Origin: Microbacterium kyungheense
GTDB taxonomy: Bacteria; Actinomycetota; Actinomycetes; Actinomycetales; Microbacteriaceae
DNA length: 64,000 bases
Direction: 5' to 3'
Assembly (NCBI RefSeq): GCF_006783905.1
Contig: NZ_VFPE01000003.1
Coordinates: forward strand, 124,001-188,000
In this document: positions 8,523 to 17,357 of the stretch, in pieces
How positions within the stretch are numbered: the first letter of the stretch is position 1
Layout of the letters: each line of letters opens with the position of its first letter
Notes under the pieces: model-generated
Database searches by the model: none
Seen by the model: the letters and a program-made list of their open reading frames with translations, nothing else
Told to the model about the DNA's origin: nothing
Program-made: the position numbers and the translations under genes

Positions 8523-9140
8523 TCAGTGCACCCCGAGGTAGTCCTCGAGCGTCTGCGGCGTCGCGTGCAACAGCGGCTCGTTCACCGGCTCGTCCGGGAA
8601 CTCGCTCGCCTCGAAGAACCACCGCTTCGAAGCCGGCATGCCCCACAGCTGGGCGCGGCGCGGATCGGTGACGTCCCAGCGGATGGGCGGCACTTCGAGG
8701 TCGATGTACTGGTAGTGGGTGTTGAACAGCTCCACGCGGTGCTGGTCGGGGTCCCGCAGGTAGAGGAACAGCGCATTGCTCAGCCCGTGCCGGCCGGGGC
8801 CGCGATCGATCTCGTTGCCCGCCCCGAGCGCACCCGCGACGTCGGCGGCGTGGATGATGGCGCTCGCGTCGGGTACCGCGAACGCGAAGTGGTGCAGGCG
8901 CGGTCCGCGACCGTTCGTGAACACGAGATCGTGGGTGTTGCCCTTCACCTCCAGCCACGTGCCCCACAGTTCGTCCCCGTCGGGTGCTGCGGTGTACTCC
9001 GCCATGCGGAAGCCGAGGTTCGACCAGAAGTCGGTCGCGGTCTGCACGTCGTGCGTCACGACCTGGAAGTGGTCGATGCGCTGCGGAGCACCGGCCGTGA
9101 ACTCGTGGAACGACTGGTACTTGCGCTCGACGACCTCCAT
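8523..9140 (-). CDS. half-length extradiol dioxygenase (homoprotocatechuate 2,3-dioxygenase-like), N-domain missing
   Basis: 205 residues matching only the C-terminal, catalytic half of the two-domain VOC dioxygenases that open homoprotocatechuate; full-length relatives have about 350-365 residues. The iron ligands are all present: His in RIDHFQ, His in RLHHFAF and Glu in HRVELFN. The tail RWDVTDPRRAQLWG is also as expected. Similarity stops abruptly at about 9140; the upstream in-frame residues resemble nothing in the family. It lies 216 nt outside the island's left repeat, so loss of the 5' half may be tied to an earlier rearrangement there. Whether it still works is unclear, since the N-domain usually completes the fold. 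Confidence 0.75.
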   Translation of the reverse strand: MEVVERKYQSFHEFTAGAPQRIDHFQVVTHDVQTATDFWSNLGFRMAEYTAAPDGDELWGTWLEVKGNTHDLVFTNGRGPRLHHFAFAVPDASAIIHAADVAGALGAGNEIDRGPGRHGLSNALFLYLRDPDQHRVELFNTHYQYIDLEVPPIRWDVTDPRRAQLWGMPASKRWFFEASEFPDEPVNEPLLHATPQTLEDYLGVH

Positions 9141-9356
9141 CGAGACTGGAAGCCGGCAACCCGCGAGCGAGTTGCTCACCGACGGGCGTGAGGCCAACGC
9201 AGAATGCCACAGTCGATTGACCATCCGGCCGAACCGGCGGACGACCGGGCCATCTTCCACCGCCTCGTGCCCACAGTTGAGCCGGATCGAAACAGGCCGA
9301 AGCAGAGGAAACCAACCCAGAAACGCCTCAGAAGGGCGTCAAACCGGGCGAAAACT

Positions 9357-9379
9357 TGCGGAGACGGAGGGATTTGAAC
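9357..9379 (+). repeat. left attachment repeat of the island
   Basis: 23 bp identical to 24863-24885, the acceptor end and T-arm start of tRNA-Ser(GCU) as read on the plus strand. Sequence diverges immediately on both sides, as expected where host and island arms meet. Confidence 0.8.
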
Positions 9380-9605
9380 TCCGCCTGACAAGATCCTGCT
9401 CGGTCGGTCTCATTCCTTCAGCGCCGGGACTCCGCGGAACCTCAGCTGCTTCTCTCCGTCCCATCCGGCTCCCGGTCAGTGTCACTCCAGCACGTTCGTG
9501 GGCACGACGTGGGCACAGTACCCAACGATTCGCCGGGCGAACTTGTGCACCTGATGGGCTGTGGCGACCAGACGTCACTGACCAGTCTGCATCGAGACAT
9601 CGGCG

Positions 9606-9630
9606 TCGGGGACTCCGCCTTAGCAGGATG
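9606..9630 (-). other. tRNA-Ser-like anticodon-arm fragment
   Basis: Read on the minus strand, the segment contains CCTGCTAAGG followed by GGAGTCC, closely matching the anticodon loop and 3' stem plus variable arm start of the intact tRNA-Ser at 24865-24953. The 5' half of the stem does not pair, and no acceptor or T arm is in the right place. It is probably a decayed tRNA copy or an older attachment remnant. Confidence 0.4.
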
Positions 9631-9971
9631 ACATCGGCAATCCGTGTCGCGTCGACTCGATGGGCAGGCTTCCGCGGCATCGCACGGATTCACCCATTCA
9701 CCTGGCGATCTCTAGGTTGCTGCACACCTGAATCGTCTGGCGCCGCCATCCTCGGGATGCTCGGGGACCCCTTGGGGAACCTTGGTCGGATGCGACAACG
9801 GGTCTCCCCCGCGCAGTTCGCGAAGATGTCGATCGGCACCCGGTCCGCTGGCCGCGGCGGGATTAGGGCTCGCATCATGGGTTCTAGGGATGACGGACTC
9901 AAGCACGATCCGTGAGGTGGGTCTCCAGGTCGCCATCCCTTTCGAGTCGACGGTGGTGGACGGCGCACCCT

Positions 9972-11615
9972 TCAGAGGCCGCGGGCGAATCCGAGGTATG
10001 AGAGGTCGCCGAGTTCCTTGGCCTCCGGACCTGCGATCAGGTAGACCGCATGAACGCCACTGACCTCTGGCATCGGGGCGGAATATGCATCCCATCCGCC
10101 GACTGGCCCATCGATCTCGATGGTCGCAATCGGCTGAGCGCTTCGCGGGTCGTCTAGGACGACATCCACTCGACCGCGCACGGTCGGCTTGATCTGGATG
10201 CTCACCTGAACGGCCGAGGCGGGGTCAGTGCCGAAGTCGAGGTACTTGTACCCGACGACGCTTCCGGCCCGCAGGCTGGTCACCACGGGCAGCACGCCTT
10301 CAGGGTTGTCGTAGTCGCGCTGCACGATGACGGGCGCATTCTTGCCACTAGCGCCCTTTCGGTCGGTCAAGTGGCACGCCATGTACGCCGGCCAGCGATG
10401 GAACGCGTCGAGGGGCTTGGTGCTGAAACCCATGGACGTGTGTTCCGCGTGCTCGAATTCGCCGTCGGCTGTGCGGGCCAGGGGCACAGCACAGGCGGCG
10501 CGGCCGGCTTTTGTCGGGCGGTGATAGATCTGGTACCACTGCTCGTCGACGTGGAACATGCCGCCGTGGATGTTACCGACGTGGTCGGTGGCGGCCGTCT
10601 GGCCGCGGAGTCGCACGTTGCCCAGCGAGACCAGCGGCCCCTTCGGCACAAAGGGCCCCTCCGGTTTGTCTGCGACGGCGTAGTACAGCCCGTTGAAACC
10701 GCCATCGCCGGTGGCGTAGTAGCTGAGCACGAACCGGCCGTCGACCTCGCGGATCGATGGTCCGTTGACGAAGTGGGCGTCCTTACGGCGGCCGAACAGC
10801 TTGCTGCGGATCAACTGGCCAGGCTTGGCCCGGAATATCTCGGTGGCGTAGCCGCCTGCGGCGTTCTTGACGACGGTGCGCATATCCCGCAGATCGAGTT
10901 CCACAACGTAGCAGTTGATGAGACCGAAGTAGAGGAACAGCCGCCCGTCATGGAGCATCACCGCCGGGTCGTATGGGTACTCCTTAAACCTGATTCCCCG
11001 TCGGCTGATCGCCGCCTGCCCGCCTTTGAACGCCATGTCACCGTCGTCGAGCCCGTCCTTTCCGTCATGCCAACCGTCGGGCTTCGCGCTATCCGGGTAA
11101 CGCACCCGCCCCACATACCCGAAAGGACCGATCGGAGAATCCGCAACCGCCACCGCTATCCCCGACCGGGAGGCACCGATGCCGTAGTAGAGGTAGTACT
11201 TCCCGTCCACCTCGACCACATCCGGTGCGAAGAGGTGCGACTTCAACATCCCGAGCATGCCGCCACCCGTCGTCGCCGCTCGCGCGAACGGATCCTGGTC
11301 GCGCCGATAGATCACACCCTCGTACCGCCACTTGCTCAGATCTGACAGCGGCGCCGAGTAACAGACGTAGTCGCCCGAGCACATCACCGGCGCAGCCTCA
11401 GCCAGGTCGTGCGATCCGTACACGTAGACCCGATCACCGAAGACGCGCGGCTCACCATCGGGCACATACTCCGACGCCGGAAGGAACGGGTTGATCGACG
11501 ACACGAGAGTGCCGTCCGCAACTGGCGCGGAACCGTTGGGGGGCCTAGCGGGTGTCGCACTGGACGACCGTAGCCCGGACGCGGCTGCGGGGGCGTCAGG
11601 TGACGGCTCTGTCAT
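9972..11615 (-). CDS. glycoside hydrolase family 43 protein with C-terminal CBM6-like domain
   Basis: 547 residues. After a 40-residue Ala/Pro-rich leader, the five-bladed propeller begins at NPFLPASEYVPDGEPRVFG, whose Asp is the likely general base. LFAPDVVEVDGKYYLYYG carries the second Asp and NGPSIREVDGRFVLSYY the likely general acid Glu. From about residue 430 the chain looks like a CBM6-type beta-sandwich (VGYKYLDFG to LSYLGFA). GH43 enzymes act on arabinosyl or xylosyl residues of hemicellulose. No signal peptide is seen, so it is probably cytoplasmic. It is the last island gene before the left repeat; the upstream AAGGGA supports the ATG at 11615. Specificity is unknown. Confidence 0.85.
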   Translation of the reverse strand: MTEPSPDAPAAASGLRSSSATPARPPNGSAPVADGTLVSSINPFLPASEYVPDGEPRVFGDRVYVYGSHDLAEAAPVMCSGDYVCYSAPLSDLSKWRYEGVIYRRDQDPFARAATTGGGMLGMLKSHLFAPDVVEVDGKYYLYYGIGASRSGIAVAVADSPIGPFGYVGRVRYPDSAKPDGWHDGKDGLDDGDMAFKGGQAAISRRGIRFKEYPYDPAVMLHDGRLFLYFGLINCYVVELDLRDMRTVVKNAAGGYATEIFRAKPGQLIRSKLFGRRKDAHFVNGPSIREVDGRFVLSYYATGDGGFNGLYYAVADKPEGPFVPKGPLVSLGNVRLRGQTAATDHVGNIHGGMFHVDEQWYQIYHRPTKAGRAACAVPLARTADGEFEHAEHTSMGFSTKPLDAFHRWPAYMACHLTDRKGASGKNAPVIVQRDYDNPEGVLPVVTSLRAGSVVGYKYLDFGTDPASAVQVSIQIKPTVRGRVDVVLDDPRSAQPIATIEIDGPVGGWDAYSAPMPEVSGVHAVYLIAGPEAKELGDLSYLGFARGL

Positions 11616-11827
11616 GGGAGAGTCCCTTCATTTCGATGGCGCGCCTCAGTTTCATCATCTCTACCGCGTGGCACTTGAACTGGGCCGGCAACTCGAGCAT
11701 TGGATCAAACGACAATGACGACCTCGACGCGGGCGCGGCGGGCACGGGTCGACCGATCTGCCATGGATGGTTCGGGACAAGCCATTGAACCTGTGCCACA
11801 AACAACGCCCGATCGCCGTCGGCGCGG

Positions 11828-12177
11828 TCACCTGAGCGGCGACTCGGCGTCCACGAAGGGGTACAGCCAATCCTCGAGATGGGTGAAGTGCCGCAGATTC
11901 AAATAGTGCAGCTTCCGGTGCCCACTCCGCCGAAGACAACAACACCCGCGTCGTGAAGGATCGAAAGATGGCGGGACGCTGAGAAGCGAGAAAGCTCGGT
12001 CTGAGCCGCCAGCCCCGCGATGGAACGTGCGGGTCCGTCTTCTACATCTTGAAGGAGCAGTGCACGCAGCAGCGCCAGGCGATCGCCGTTCGCGAGCGCC
12101 TGGAACGTCCGTGTCAGATCGACTGCGTCGGAGGCGGCGTGCGGCTCTTCCTCTCTTGCGCTCACATGGACCTTCAC
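11828..12177 (-). pseudogene. ArsR-family regulator, frameshifted
   Basis: The frame from 12177 encodes a winged-helix ArsR domain (ALANGDRLALLRALL, then LSRFSASRHLSILHDAGVV as recognition helix region). It breaks at HDAGVVV and stops at 11899. The neighbouring frame continues exactly with RRSGHRKLHYLN and HFTHLEDWLYPFVDAE, the expected wing and dimerisation helix, to a stop at 11828. Adding one base near 11937 restores one protein of about 116 residues. Either a real inactivating deletion or an assembly error. It starts 23 nt after the BKACE gene, so it could once have regulated that gene or the GH43 gene. Confidence 0.75.
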
Positions 12178-12200
12178 GAGCTGCGGGCGATGACGGAGGA

Positions 12201-13136
12201 CTAGATCGCGGTGGCGCCGGCGCCCTTGAGAGCGAGCATCGCGCGCGCCTCGTCCGGAGTTGCGACTTCCTTGCCCAGATCTTGAAGAACCTGGACGATC
12301 TTCTCGACCTGCTGGGCGTTGGAGGTCGCCTTGACACCCTTCTCGATGAAGAGGTTGTCCTCCAGACCGACTCTGACATGTCCGCCCAGCTCGGCGTTGT
12401 GCGTAGCGAACTCCATCTGCTTGCGTCCCGCCGCGAACGCGGAGAAGTGGTAGTCATCGCCGAACAACTTGTCGGCGATCTTCACCATGTGCGCGAGATT
12501 CTCGTAGTCGGCGCCGATCCCTCCCAGGATCCCGAAGACGCCCTGGATCAGGAAGGGCGGCTTGGCCAGCCCCCGCTCCGCGAAGTGTGCGAGGGAGTAC
12601 AGGTGGCCGATGTCGTAGCACTCGAACTCGAAGCGGGTACCGCCCCGCTCCCCCAGTTCCCGAAGGGTGTACTCGATCATGTCGAAAGTATTTTGGAACG
12701 GGTGTGAGTACGTGCTGAGCACATAGTCTCGCTCCCACCCGAAACGCCACTTCTCGATCCGATCCGCGATCCCCGAGAACACGAAGTTCATCGAACCCAT
12801 ATTCAGCGACGCCAGTTCTGGACTGAACCGGGACGCCGCAGCGAGCCGCTGTTCGATGGTCATGGCCATCGACCCGCCGGTGGAGATATTCACCACTGCG
12901 TCCGTCTCGGCGGCGATGCGAGGGAGGAACTCAGCGAACACCTCGGGCTCGAATGCGGGCCGCCCATCAGCGGCTCGTCGCGCGTGCAGATGGATGATTG
13001 CCGCTCCCGCACGAGCAGCGCCGATGGCGGCATCCGCGATCTCGTCCGGTGTGATCGGCAGATACTCGCTCATGCTCGGCACGTGCACTGAGCCCGTCAC
13101 GGCCGCCGACACGATCACTTTCTCAGCGCGAATCAT
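12201..13136 (-). CDS. 3-keto-5-aminohexanoate cleavage protein family (BKACE, DUF849)
   Basis: 311 residues forming a TIM barrel of the BKACE family, which condenses a beta-keto acid with acetyl-CoA and cleaves it to acetoacetate and a new acyl-CoA. Metal-binding His are visible in IIHLHAR (H49 and H51), with VNISTGGS and FECYDIGHLYSL as other family segments and GLEDNLF near the C-terminus. ATG 13136 is preceded by GAGGAGGG. Within the island it could process the beta-keto acid produced at the end of the aromatic or side-chain route. A 117-nt gap with a hairpin separates it from the SGNH-like gene. Confidence 0.85.
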   Translation of the reverse strand: MIRAEKVIVSAAVTGSVHVPSMSEYLPITPDEIADAAIGAARAGAAIIHLHARRAADGRPAFEPEVFAEFLPRIAAETDAVVNISTGGSMAMTIEQRLAAASRFSPELASLNMGSMNFVFSGIADRIEKWRFGWERDYVLSTYSHPFQNTFDMIEYTLRELGERGGTRFEFECYDIGHLYSLAHFAERGLAKPPFLIQGVFGILGGIGADYENLAHMVKIADKLFGDDYHFSAFAAGRKQMEFATHNAELGGHVRVGLEDNLFIEKGVKATSNAQQVEKIVQVLQDLGKEVATPDEARAMLALKGAGATAI

Positions 13137-13194
13137 TCTCGCCCTCCTCGTCGCCACGCTCTCATGAGCGAGGGTGATGGTGCTCTGGAGTGCT

Positions 13195-13223
13195 CGTAGG
13201 CGGCGGTGCTACCGCCGCCTACG
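13195..13223. terminator. 13-bp hairpin between SGNH-like and BKACE genes
   Basis: Perfect arms CGTAGGCGGCGGT (13195-13207) and its complement (13211-13223) around the loop GCT. It lies 30 nt after the SGNH-like stop and 59 nt before the BKACE start, so it probably ends or dampens the long aromatic operon. Confidence 0.65.
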
Positions 13224-13253
13224 CGCATGCCTCCCGAGACTTATGGATTTCGG

Positions 13254-14495
13254 TCAGTTGAACGTGTCCGCGTCGATCGACTCAGCGATCGCGAGATGCC
13301 CAGCGGGGTTCGGCCCGAACTGGTTGGCGCTGCGGAATTCCTCGCGGTACTGCCGATTGTCTTCGGGGTCGCGCATGAGGCCGTCGATGTCGATGACCCC
13401 GTCGAACTCGCCCGATTCGAGCATCCAGCGGTTGAGGTCCTCCCTGATCGCGTCCTTCTCTTCGCTGTAGTAGCCGGGCGCAGGCACCCCGCGGAACGGT
13501 GGCATGGTCGCCGCCAGCACCTTGATACCGCGGACGTGCGCCTTGGCGATCAGCTGGCGATAGGCCGCCTGGAGCGATTCGACGGTGATCCCCAGCGTGT
13601 CGCCCGAGTGGTCGTCCGCTGCATCGTCGGATCGCGACCCGTCCGCCTTCAGTGAGACCGTGCCGGCGGTAGCGATGTCCTGTCGAGCTTCCGACACGAT
13701 GATGTGCGACACACCCGGTAGCGTCGCGACCTCTCGGTCGAAGGTCGCGACCACCCCTTGCCTGCCCGACGGCGCGTGACCGTTGGCGAGGCTTCCGCCC
13801 CGCGCCGACAGGTTGACGATCGAGACCTGCTGAGCTTCGCGCTCTGTGTTGAGTCGCCGGGAGAGGTAATCGGGCCACACGCCGAGACCATCGGTGTAGG
13901 TGGTGCCGAGCACGGCCACAGTACTCACGCCTTCCTTCGCCAAGACGTCGATCCGCGAGAGGAACGGCAGGTGGACCCCCGGCGTAGTACCGGGAAGGCC
14001 GGCCACGGAGGTGAAGTCCCCTTCTTCCGAGATCTCGACTCGTGCGAAGTCGGGCACCGGTACCGCCAGCGGGTGCGTCAGGGGCAGCTCGGGGCCTTGG
14101 ACGAGGACGGCGCTTTCGGACAGTGTCTCGTTTGGCAGGTAGAGCTTTACGGAGATGTGCTGCCCCGGCTCGACGTCCATGGAGACCTCGTTGCTCAGCA
14201 CGACCGCACCCGCGGGGATCTCGATCCCGCGCTGTCCCCCGAACGAGAGCGGCGTCGGGTGGTTCTCGACGCCCTGCGTGTCGAATGTCGAGATCGATGC
14301 AGCACCCACTCGGATGGGTGTCGTCCCATACTCGTTGGAGAGTGCGATCCGAATCGCCTGTCCGCCGACGCTCGCCTCGATGCGGAGCCGAACGGTCTGA
14401 TTGTCGAAGACCTGTGGGGCGGGATGCCGGGCGATCGGCCCCGCCCATGCGGCGACCCAGTTCCCCGTTGAAAGGGGGTTGGCAAGTGTGTTCAT
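13254..14495 (-). CDS. SGNH/GDSL-fold protein with substituted catalytic residues
   Basis: 413 residues. Residues 10-170 form the beta-sandwich that precedes the hydrolase domain in the larger SGNH family of actinobacteria; 190-410 align in order with the SGNH core (VSIVNL, TFDREVATLPGVSHIIV, YRQLIAKAHVRGIKVLAAT, GYYSEEKDAIREDLNRWM, GVIDIDGLMRDP). Yet block I reads GTTYTDG (197-203) where GDSITDG is expected, block III reads SEARQDI where GxNDI is expected, and block V reads NQFGPN where D-x-x-HPN is expected. The nucleophile Ser, the oxyanion Asn and the Asp/His pair are therefore all absent, though the frame is intact. It may be a binding protein or use another mechanism. ATG 14495 follows GAAAGGAAAG. 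Confidence 0.8.
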   Translation of the reverse strand: MNTLANPLSTGNWVAAWAGPIARHPAPQVFDNQTVRLRIEASVGGQAIRIALSNEYGTTPIRVGAASISTFDTQGVENHPTPLSFGGQRGIEIPAGAVVLSNEVSMDVEPGQHISVKLYLPNETLSESAVLVQGPELPLTHPLAVPVPDFARVEISEEGDFTSVAGLPGTTPGVHLPFLSRIDVLAKEGVSTVAVLGTTYTDGLGVWPDYLSRRLNTEREAQQVSIVNLSARGGSLANGHAPSGRQGVVATFDREVATLPGVSHIIVSEARQDIATAGTVSLKADGSRSDDAADDHSGDTLGITVESLQAAYRQLIAKAHVRGIKVLAATMPPFRGVPAPGYYSEEKDAIREDLNRWMLESGEFDGVIDIDGLMRDPEDNRQYREEFRSANQFGPNPAGHLAIAESIDADTFN

Positions 14496-14592
14496 GATCT
14501 TTCCTTTTCGCTGACGAGGTGGTGTCCCGCCGTGGAGTGTGTCGGAGTGGAGGGATGGGATGCCGAAACGACTGGAGGCGCTGAGGGCTGGC

Positions 14593-16242
14593 TCAGCCTG
14601 CGACCGCGTGCGCACGGTCGATTGCCCACCCGTGAGACTCCAGCGTGTCTCCGAGCGAATCGAGCAGCGCAGGTACGTCGTCGATCGTCGGCGCTGCGCC
14701 GAAGACGTAGTGGTCGGGGCGAACGAGGAACGCCCTCTGGCCGGTGGCCTGGAACCAGGCGTCGTAGTCGCCGTCGATATCGATGTAGTGGCCGGATCCG
14801 GCCGCGCGTGACACATGGACCACCTGCATCGACAGTTCTGCGACGAGCGCCTTCTGCGACTCGCTGAGCAGGTCCTCCGAGACCGGATGCCGAGTGATCA
14901 GCTTCCAGCCAGGCTCGACGAACTCGTCGAGCAGGTCGACTCGACCCTGCCATCCGACGCGCGCCTGCAGAGACGGCCTGCCTTCGGCGGGAATCGCGGC
15001 CGGGTGGTCCGCGTCACGCACTACACCGACCCCCAGACGGGGGAAGACCTGGCTGGCGTTCTGCGCACCGCCCACTCTGAGCTCCTCGCGAAGTACCTCG
15101 GACTCACCGGCTGCGGGCATCACCATCGCGCCCATGGCCATGGCCATGCGGATGATGCCGGTGGCCTGCGGCTCACGCTCGCTGGCATATGTGTCGAGGA
15201 AAGCGGCGTCGGCCTTCCCTCGCAGAACGGCGTCGAGCTTCCAGGACAGATTGGCAGCGTCACGGATACCGGCGCAGACACCCTGACCCATGAAGGGAAC
15301 CGTTGTGTGCGCGGCGTCGCCTACCAGGAACACCCGCCCTTGGCGCCACTGTGTAGCGACGGTGCACTCGAACTTGTACACAGAGTTGCGTGCGATACGT
15401 CCCATGTCCGGCGTGAGTCCGAACTTCGCCAGGAAGGACCAGGCGGTCTCCTCTTTCTCGAGGTAGTCGCGGGTTCCGCCTTCGAGCTTGCAGACCTCCA
15501 CGCGGGAGATGCGCCCCCCGGTCCAACGACCGAAGGTGATGATGTGGTTGTCGTCGAGCAGGTGCCCCGCTTCTCCAAGCGGCACTTCCACATCGGGATC
15601 GTTGTATTCGAAGTCGATGGCCAAGTCCTCGAGGATGGGGAAGCCGAGGTCACGCTTGTCGACTCCGAGCCGCTGGCGCACGAAGCTGTTGGATCCGTCG
15701 GCGCCGACGATGAACGCGGCATCGATCGTGCAGGTCGCGCCGTCTGGCTCGTCGCTGTCACGGACAATCAACTGTGCTGCATCGGCGGTCTGCGCAATGT
15801 CCACGGCAGTGGTGTTCATGAGTACCTGAACACCCAGCGCCTGGCCGCGCGCGTCGATGTGGTCCTCCACCTCGGGTTGGTGGAAGAGATAGCTCTTGTG
15901 CCATCCAGAGCCGGCATCCCCGTCCTTCAGGGCAGCAAGAACCTCGTTCGTCGAGGAGACTGCCTGGTAGGAATTCATCTTGCGGACCAGCAGTTCGACT
16001 TCACGGGCGATGCCGAGCTGCTGGAACGTGCGCATCGTCTCGCCATCGAAATGACCGGCACGTGGCTTGTCGTAGCGCTGCGGGAATCGTTCGACCACGA
16101 CGACGCGATGGCCGGCCTGCGCGAGTAGGGCAGCGAACGTGATTCCGACCGGTCCGTACCCCACCACCGCGACATCGCAGGACAGCCGATCGGGAAGTTG
16201 GCGTGCGGCGCTCGAGGTCGAGATGGCGTCAGATGTGGACAT
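14593..16242 (-). CDS. FAD-dependent aromatic monooxygenase (MhpA-like)
   Basis: 549 residues of the class A flavin hydroxylases. FAD contacts are visible: GYGPVG at 28-33, the DG motif GADGSNS at 180-186 and GDAAH at 308-312, with MGQGVCAGIRDAANLSWKL following as in MhpA and PheA. The C-terminal thioredoxin-like domain of this subgroup is present to about residue 540. Such enzymes use NAD(P)H and O2 to hydroxylate phenols ortho to an existing OH, producing substrates for ring cleavage. The start overlaps the amidohydrolase stop by 14 nt, so translation is likely coupled. AAGGAGAAG precedes ATG 16242. Confidence 0.9.
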   Translation of the reverse strand: MSTSDAISTSSAARQLPDRLSCDVAVVGYGPVGITFAALLAQAGHRVVVVERFPQRYDKPRAGHFDGETMRTFQQLGIAREVELLVRKMNSYQAVSSTNEVLAALKDGDAGSGWHKSYLFHQPEVEDHIDARGQALGVQVLMNTTAVDIAQTADAAQLIVRDSDEPDGATCTIDAAFIVGADGSNSFVRQRLGVDKRDLGFPILEDLAIDFEYNDPDVEVPLGEAGHLLDDNHIITFGRWTGGRISRVEVCKLEGGTRDYLEKEETAWSFLAKFGLTPDMGRIARNSVYKFECTVATQWRQGRVFLVGDAAHTTVPFMGQGVCAGIRDAANLSWKLDAVLRGKADAAFLDTYASEREPQATGIIRMAMAMGAMVMPAAGESEVLREELRVGGAQNASQVFPRLGVGVVRDADHPAAIPAEGRPSLQARVGWQGRVDLLDEFVEPGWKLITRHPVSEDLLSESQKALVAELSMQVVHVSRAAGSGHYIDIDGDYDAWFQATGQRAFLVRPDHYVFGAAPTIDDVPALLDSLGDTLESHGWAIDRAHAVAG

Positions 16243-17260
16243 TGCTCTTCTCCTTGTGGTGCTCAGATCGGGTGTGGTCGGGCGCGTGCTGGACGGGATG
16301 GTCACTTCTGGTGAACCGTGGGAAGAGCCGTTCGGCGTTGTCCCGCTCGATGGCTTGGCGCGCACGGTCGTCCAATACGTCAGAGGCCAGCAACTGCTGG
16401 ATGTTCTCGGTGATGAGTGCTTCGGTCGCAGCGCCATAGTCGGTGCCGAAGAGGATCTGCTCGTAGCCGGTGACTTCGAAAGTGGGCAGCAGCGAGTTGG
16501 GGCTGGCCGCCAGCGCTGTTTCGTAGAAGAAGCCGCGCAGCACCGTTTCCACGTGTTGCGCGTCGACCTGGGCATCATGTGGGCCCTGACCGAGGCCGAG
16601 ATGGCCGGCGATACGCCAGGCGAGCGTCGGCAGCACCCCGCCGCAGTGCGCGAGGACCAGCTTCAGCCCAGGATGCCGTTGGAACACCCCAGTGAGGATC
16701 GCGTTCGTGATGTTGCGGGCCGTGTCCATGGGGAATTCGACGAAGGAACCGGCCCGGCCCAGGTTGAGGTCGGGGTGAACACAGTCGATGGGGTGCACGA
16801 AGAGCGGGATCTCACGCCGTCCCAGCTCGGCCAGGATCGGTTCCAGATAGGCATCACCGAAGTAGGCACCGCCGACGTTCGAGGACACAGCCACACCGTC
16901 GAGGTTCAGGACGTCCAGCGCGTACTCGATTTCGTCGAGGGCAGCGTCGGTGCTGTTGAAAGGCAACGTCGCGAACGCGCCGAACCGCCCGGGGTGACGG
17001 GTTGTCACGTCGGCCATTGCCTCATTCAGCTCCCGAACCAGTGGCGCGGGAAAGGCGGGGTCCGTCGCGTTGCCGCGAAGGCTGAATGGGAGGGACAGCA
17101 TCTGGGAGGCGATGTCGTGGCGATCCATGAATTCGATCGCTGCTTCCGGTGCCCACAGTGGCACCGGGAAGTTCTTGGGGATGAGGCCCGACTGCGTGAG
17201 CAGTCGGTAGCCGACCTCCCCCATGTAGTGGCTGTGCACATCGATGCGGCGGCCCATCAT
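16229..17260 (-). CDS. amidohydrolase-2 family protein (ACMSD / resorcylate decarboxylase-like)
   Basis: 343 residues. A TIM-barrel metal site is indicated by HSH at residues 9-11, His in LFVHPID, His in LVLAHCGG and Asp in FGTDYG. In this family (aminocarboxymuconate-semialdehyde decarboxylase, gamma-resorcylate decarboxylase and relatives) the usual chemistry is metal-dependent decarboxylation of aromatic or muconate acids; hydrolysis of ring-fission products also occurs. The neighbours make either a pre-cleavage aromatic acid or a cleavage product the likely substrate. The C-terminus after residue 320 is polar and variable. ATG 17260 is preceded by CAGGAG. Confidence 0.85.
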   Translation of the reverse strand: MMGRRIDVHSHYMGEVGYRLLTQSGLIPKNFPVPLWAPEAAIEFMDRHDIASQMLSLPFSLRGNATDPAFPAPLVRELNEAMADVTTRHPGRFGAFATLPFNSTDAALDEIEYALDVLNLDGVAVSSNVGGAYFGDAYLEPILAELGRREIPLFVHPIDCVHPDLNLGRAGSFVEFPMDTARNITNAILTGVFQRHPGLKLVLAHCGGVLPTLAWRIAGHLGLGQGPHDAQVDAQHVETVLRGFFYETALAASPNSLLPTFEVTGYEQILFGTDYGAATEALITENIQQLLASDVLDDRARQAIERDNAERLFPRFTRSDHPVQHAPDHTRSEHHKEKSNVHI

Positions 17261-17357
17261 GGCTCCTGTCGTTGGTTCTTCGTGGTCTTGATTCGAGTCA
17301 GCGGCCTCTGTGGCCGCGCAGTGCGCGTGCCGCTCGAGCGGCCGCCTCGCGAGCGCA

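Larger units (their letters stand above)
9141..9971. other. non-coding left end of the island
   Basis: No convincing gene in 831 nt. The open frames here lack family resemblance and ribosome binding sites. The stretch contains the left attachment repeat (9357-9379), an anticodon-arm-like fragment of tRNA-Ser (9606-9630), and sequence that looks like decayed coding DNA. No integrase motif (R..HxxR..Y) could be found in any frame. Confidence 0.6.

Noticed and set aside
9339..9680. Minus-strand frame at the island's left end as an integrase C-terminus
   Set aside because: No Arg-His-x-x-Arg-Tyr pattern, no ribosome binding site, and composition typical of random GC-rich frames.
9972..11615. GH43 gene as part of the host glycan region
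   Set aside because: It lies inside the attachment repeats and on the island's strand, so it is treated as island cargo even though its function resembles the host glycan genes.
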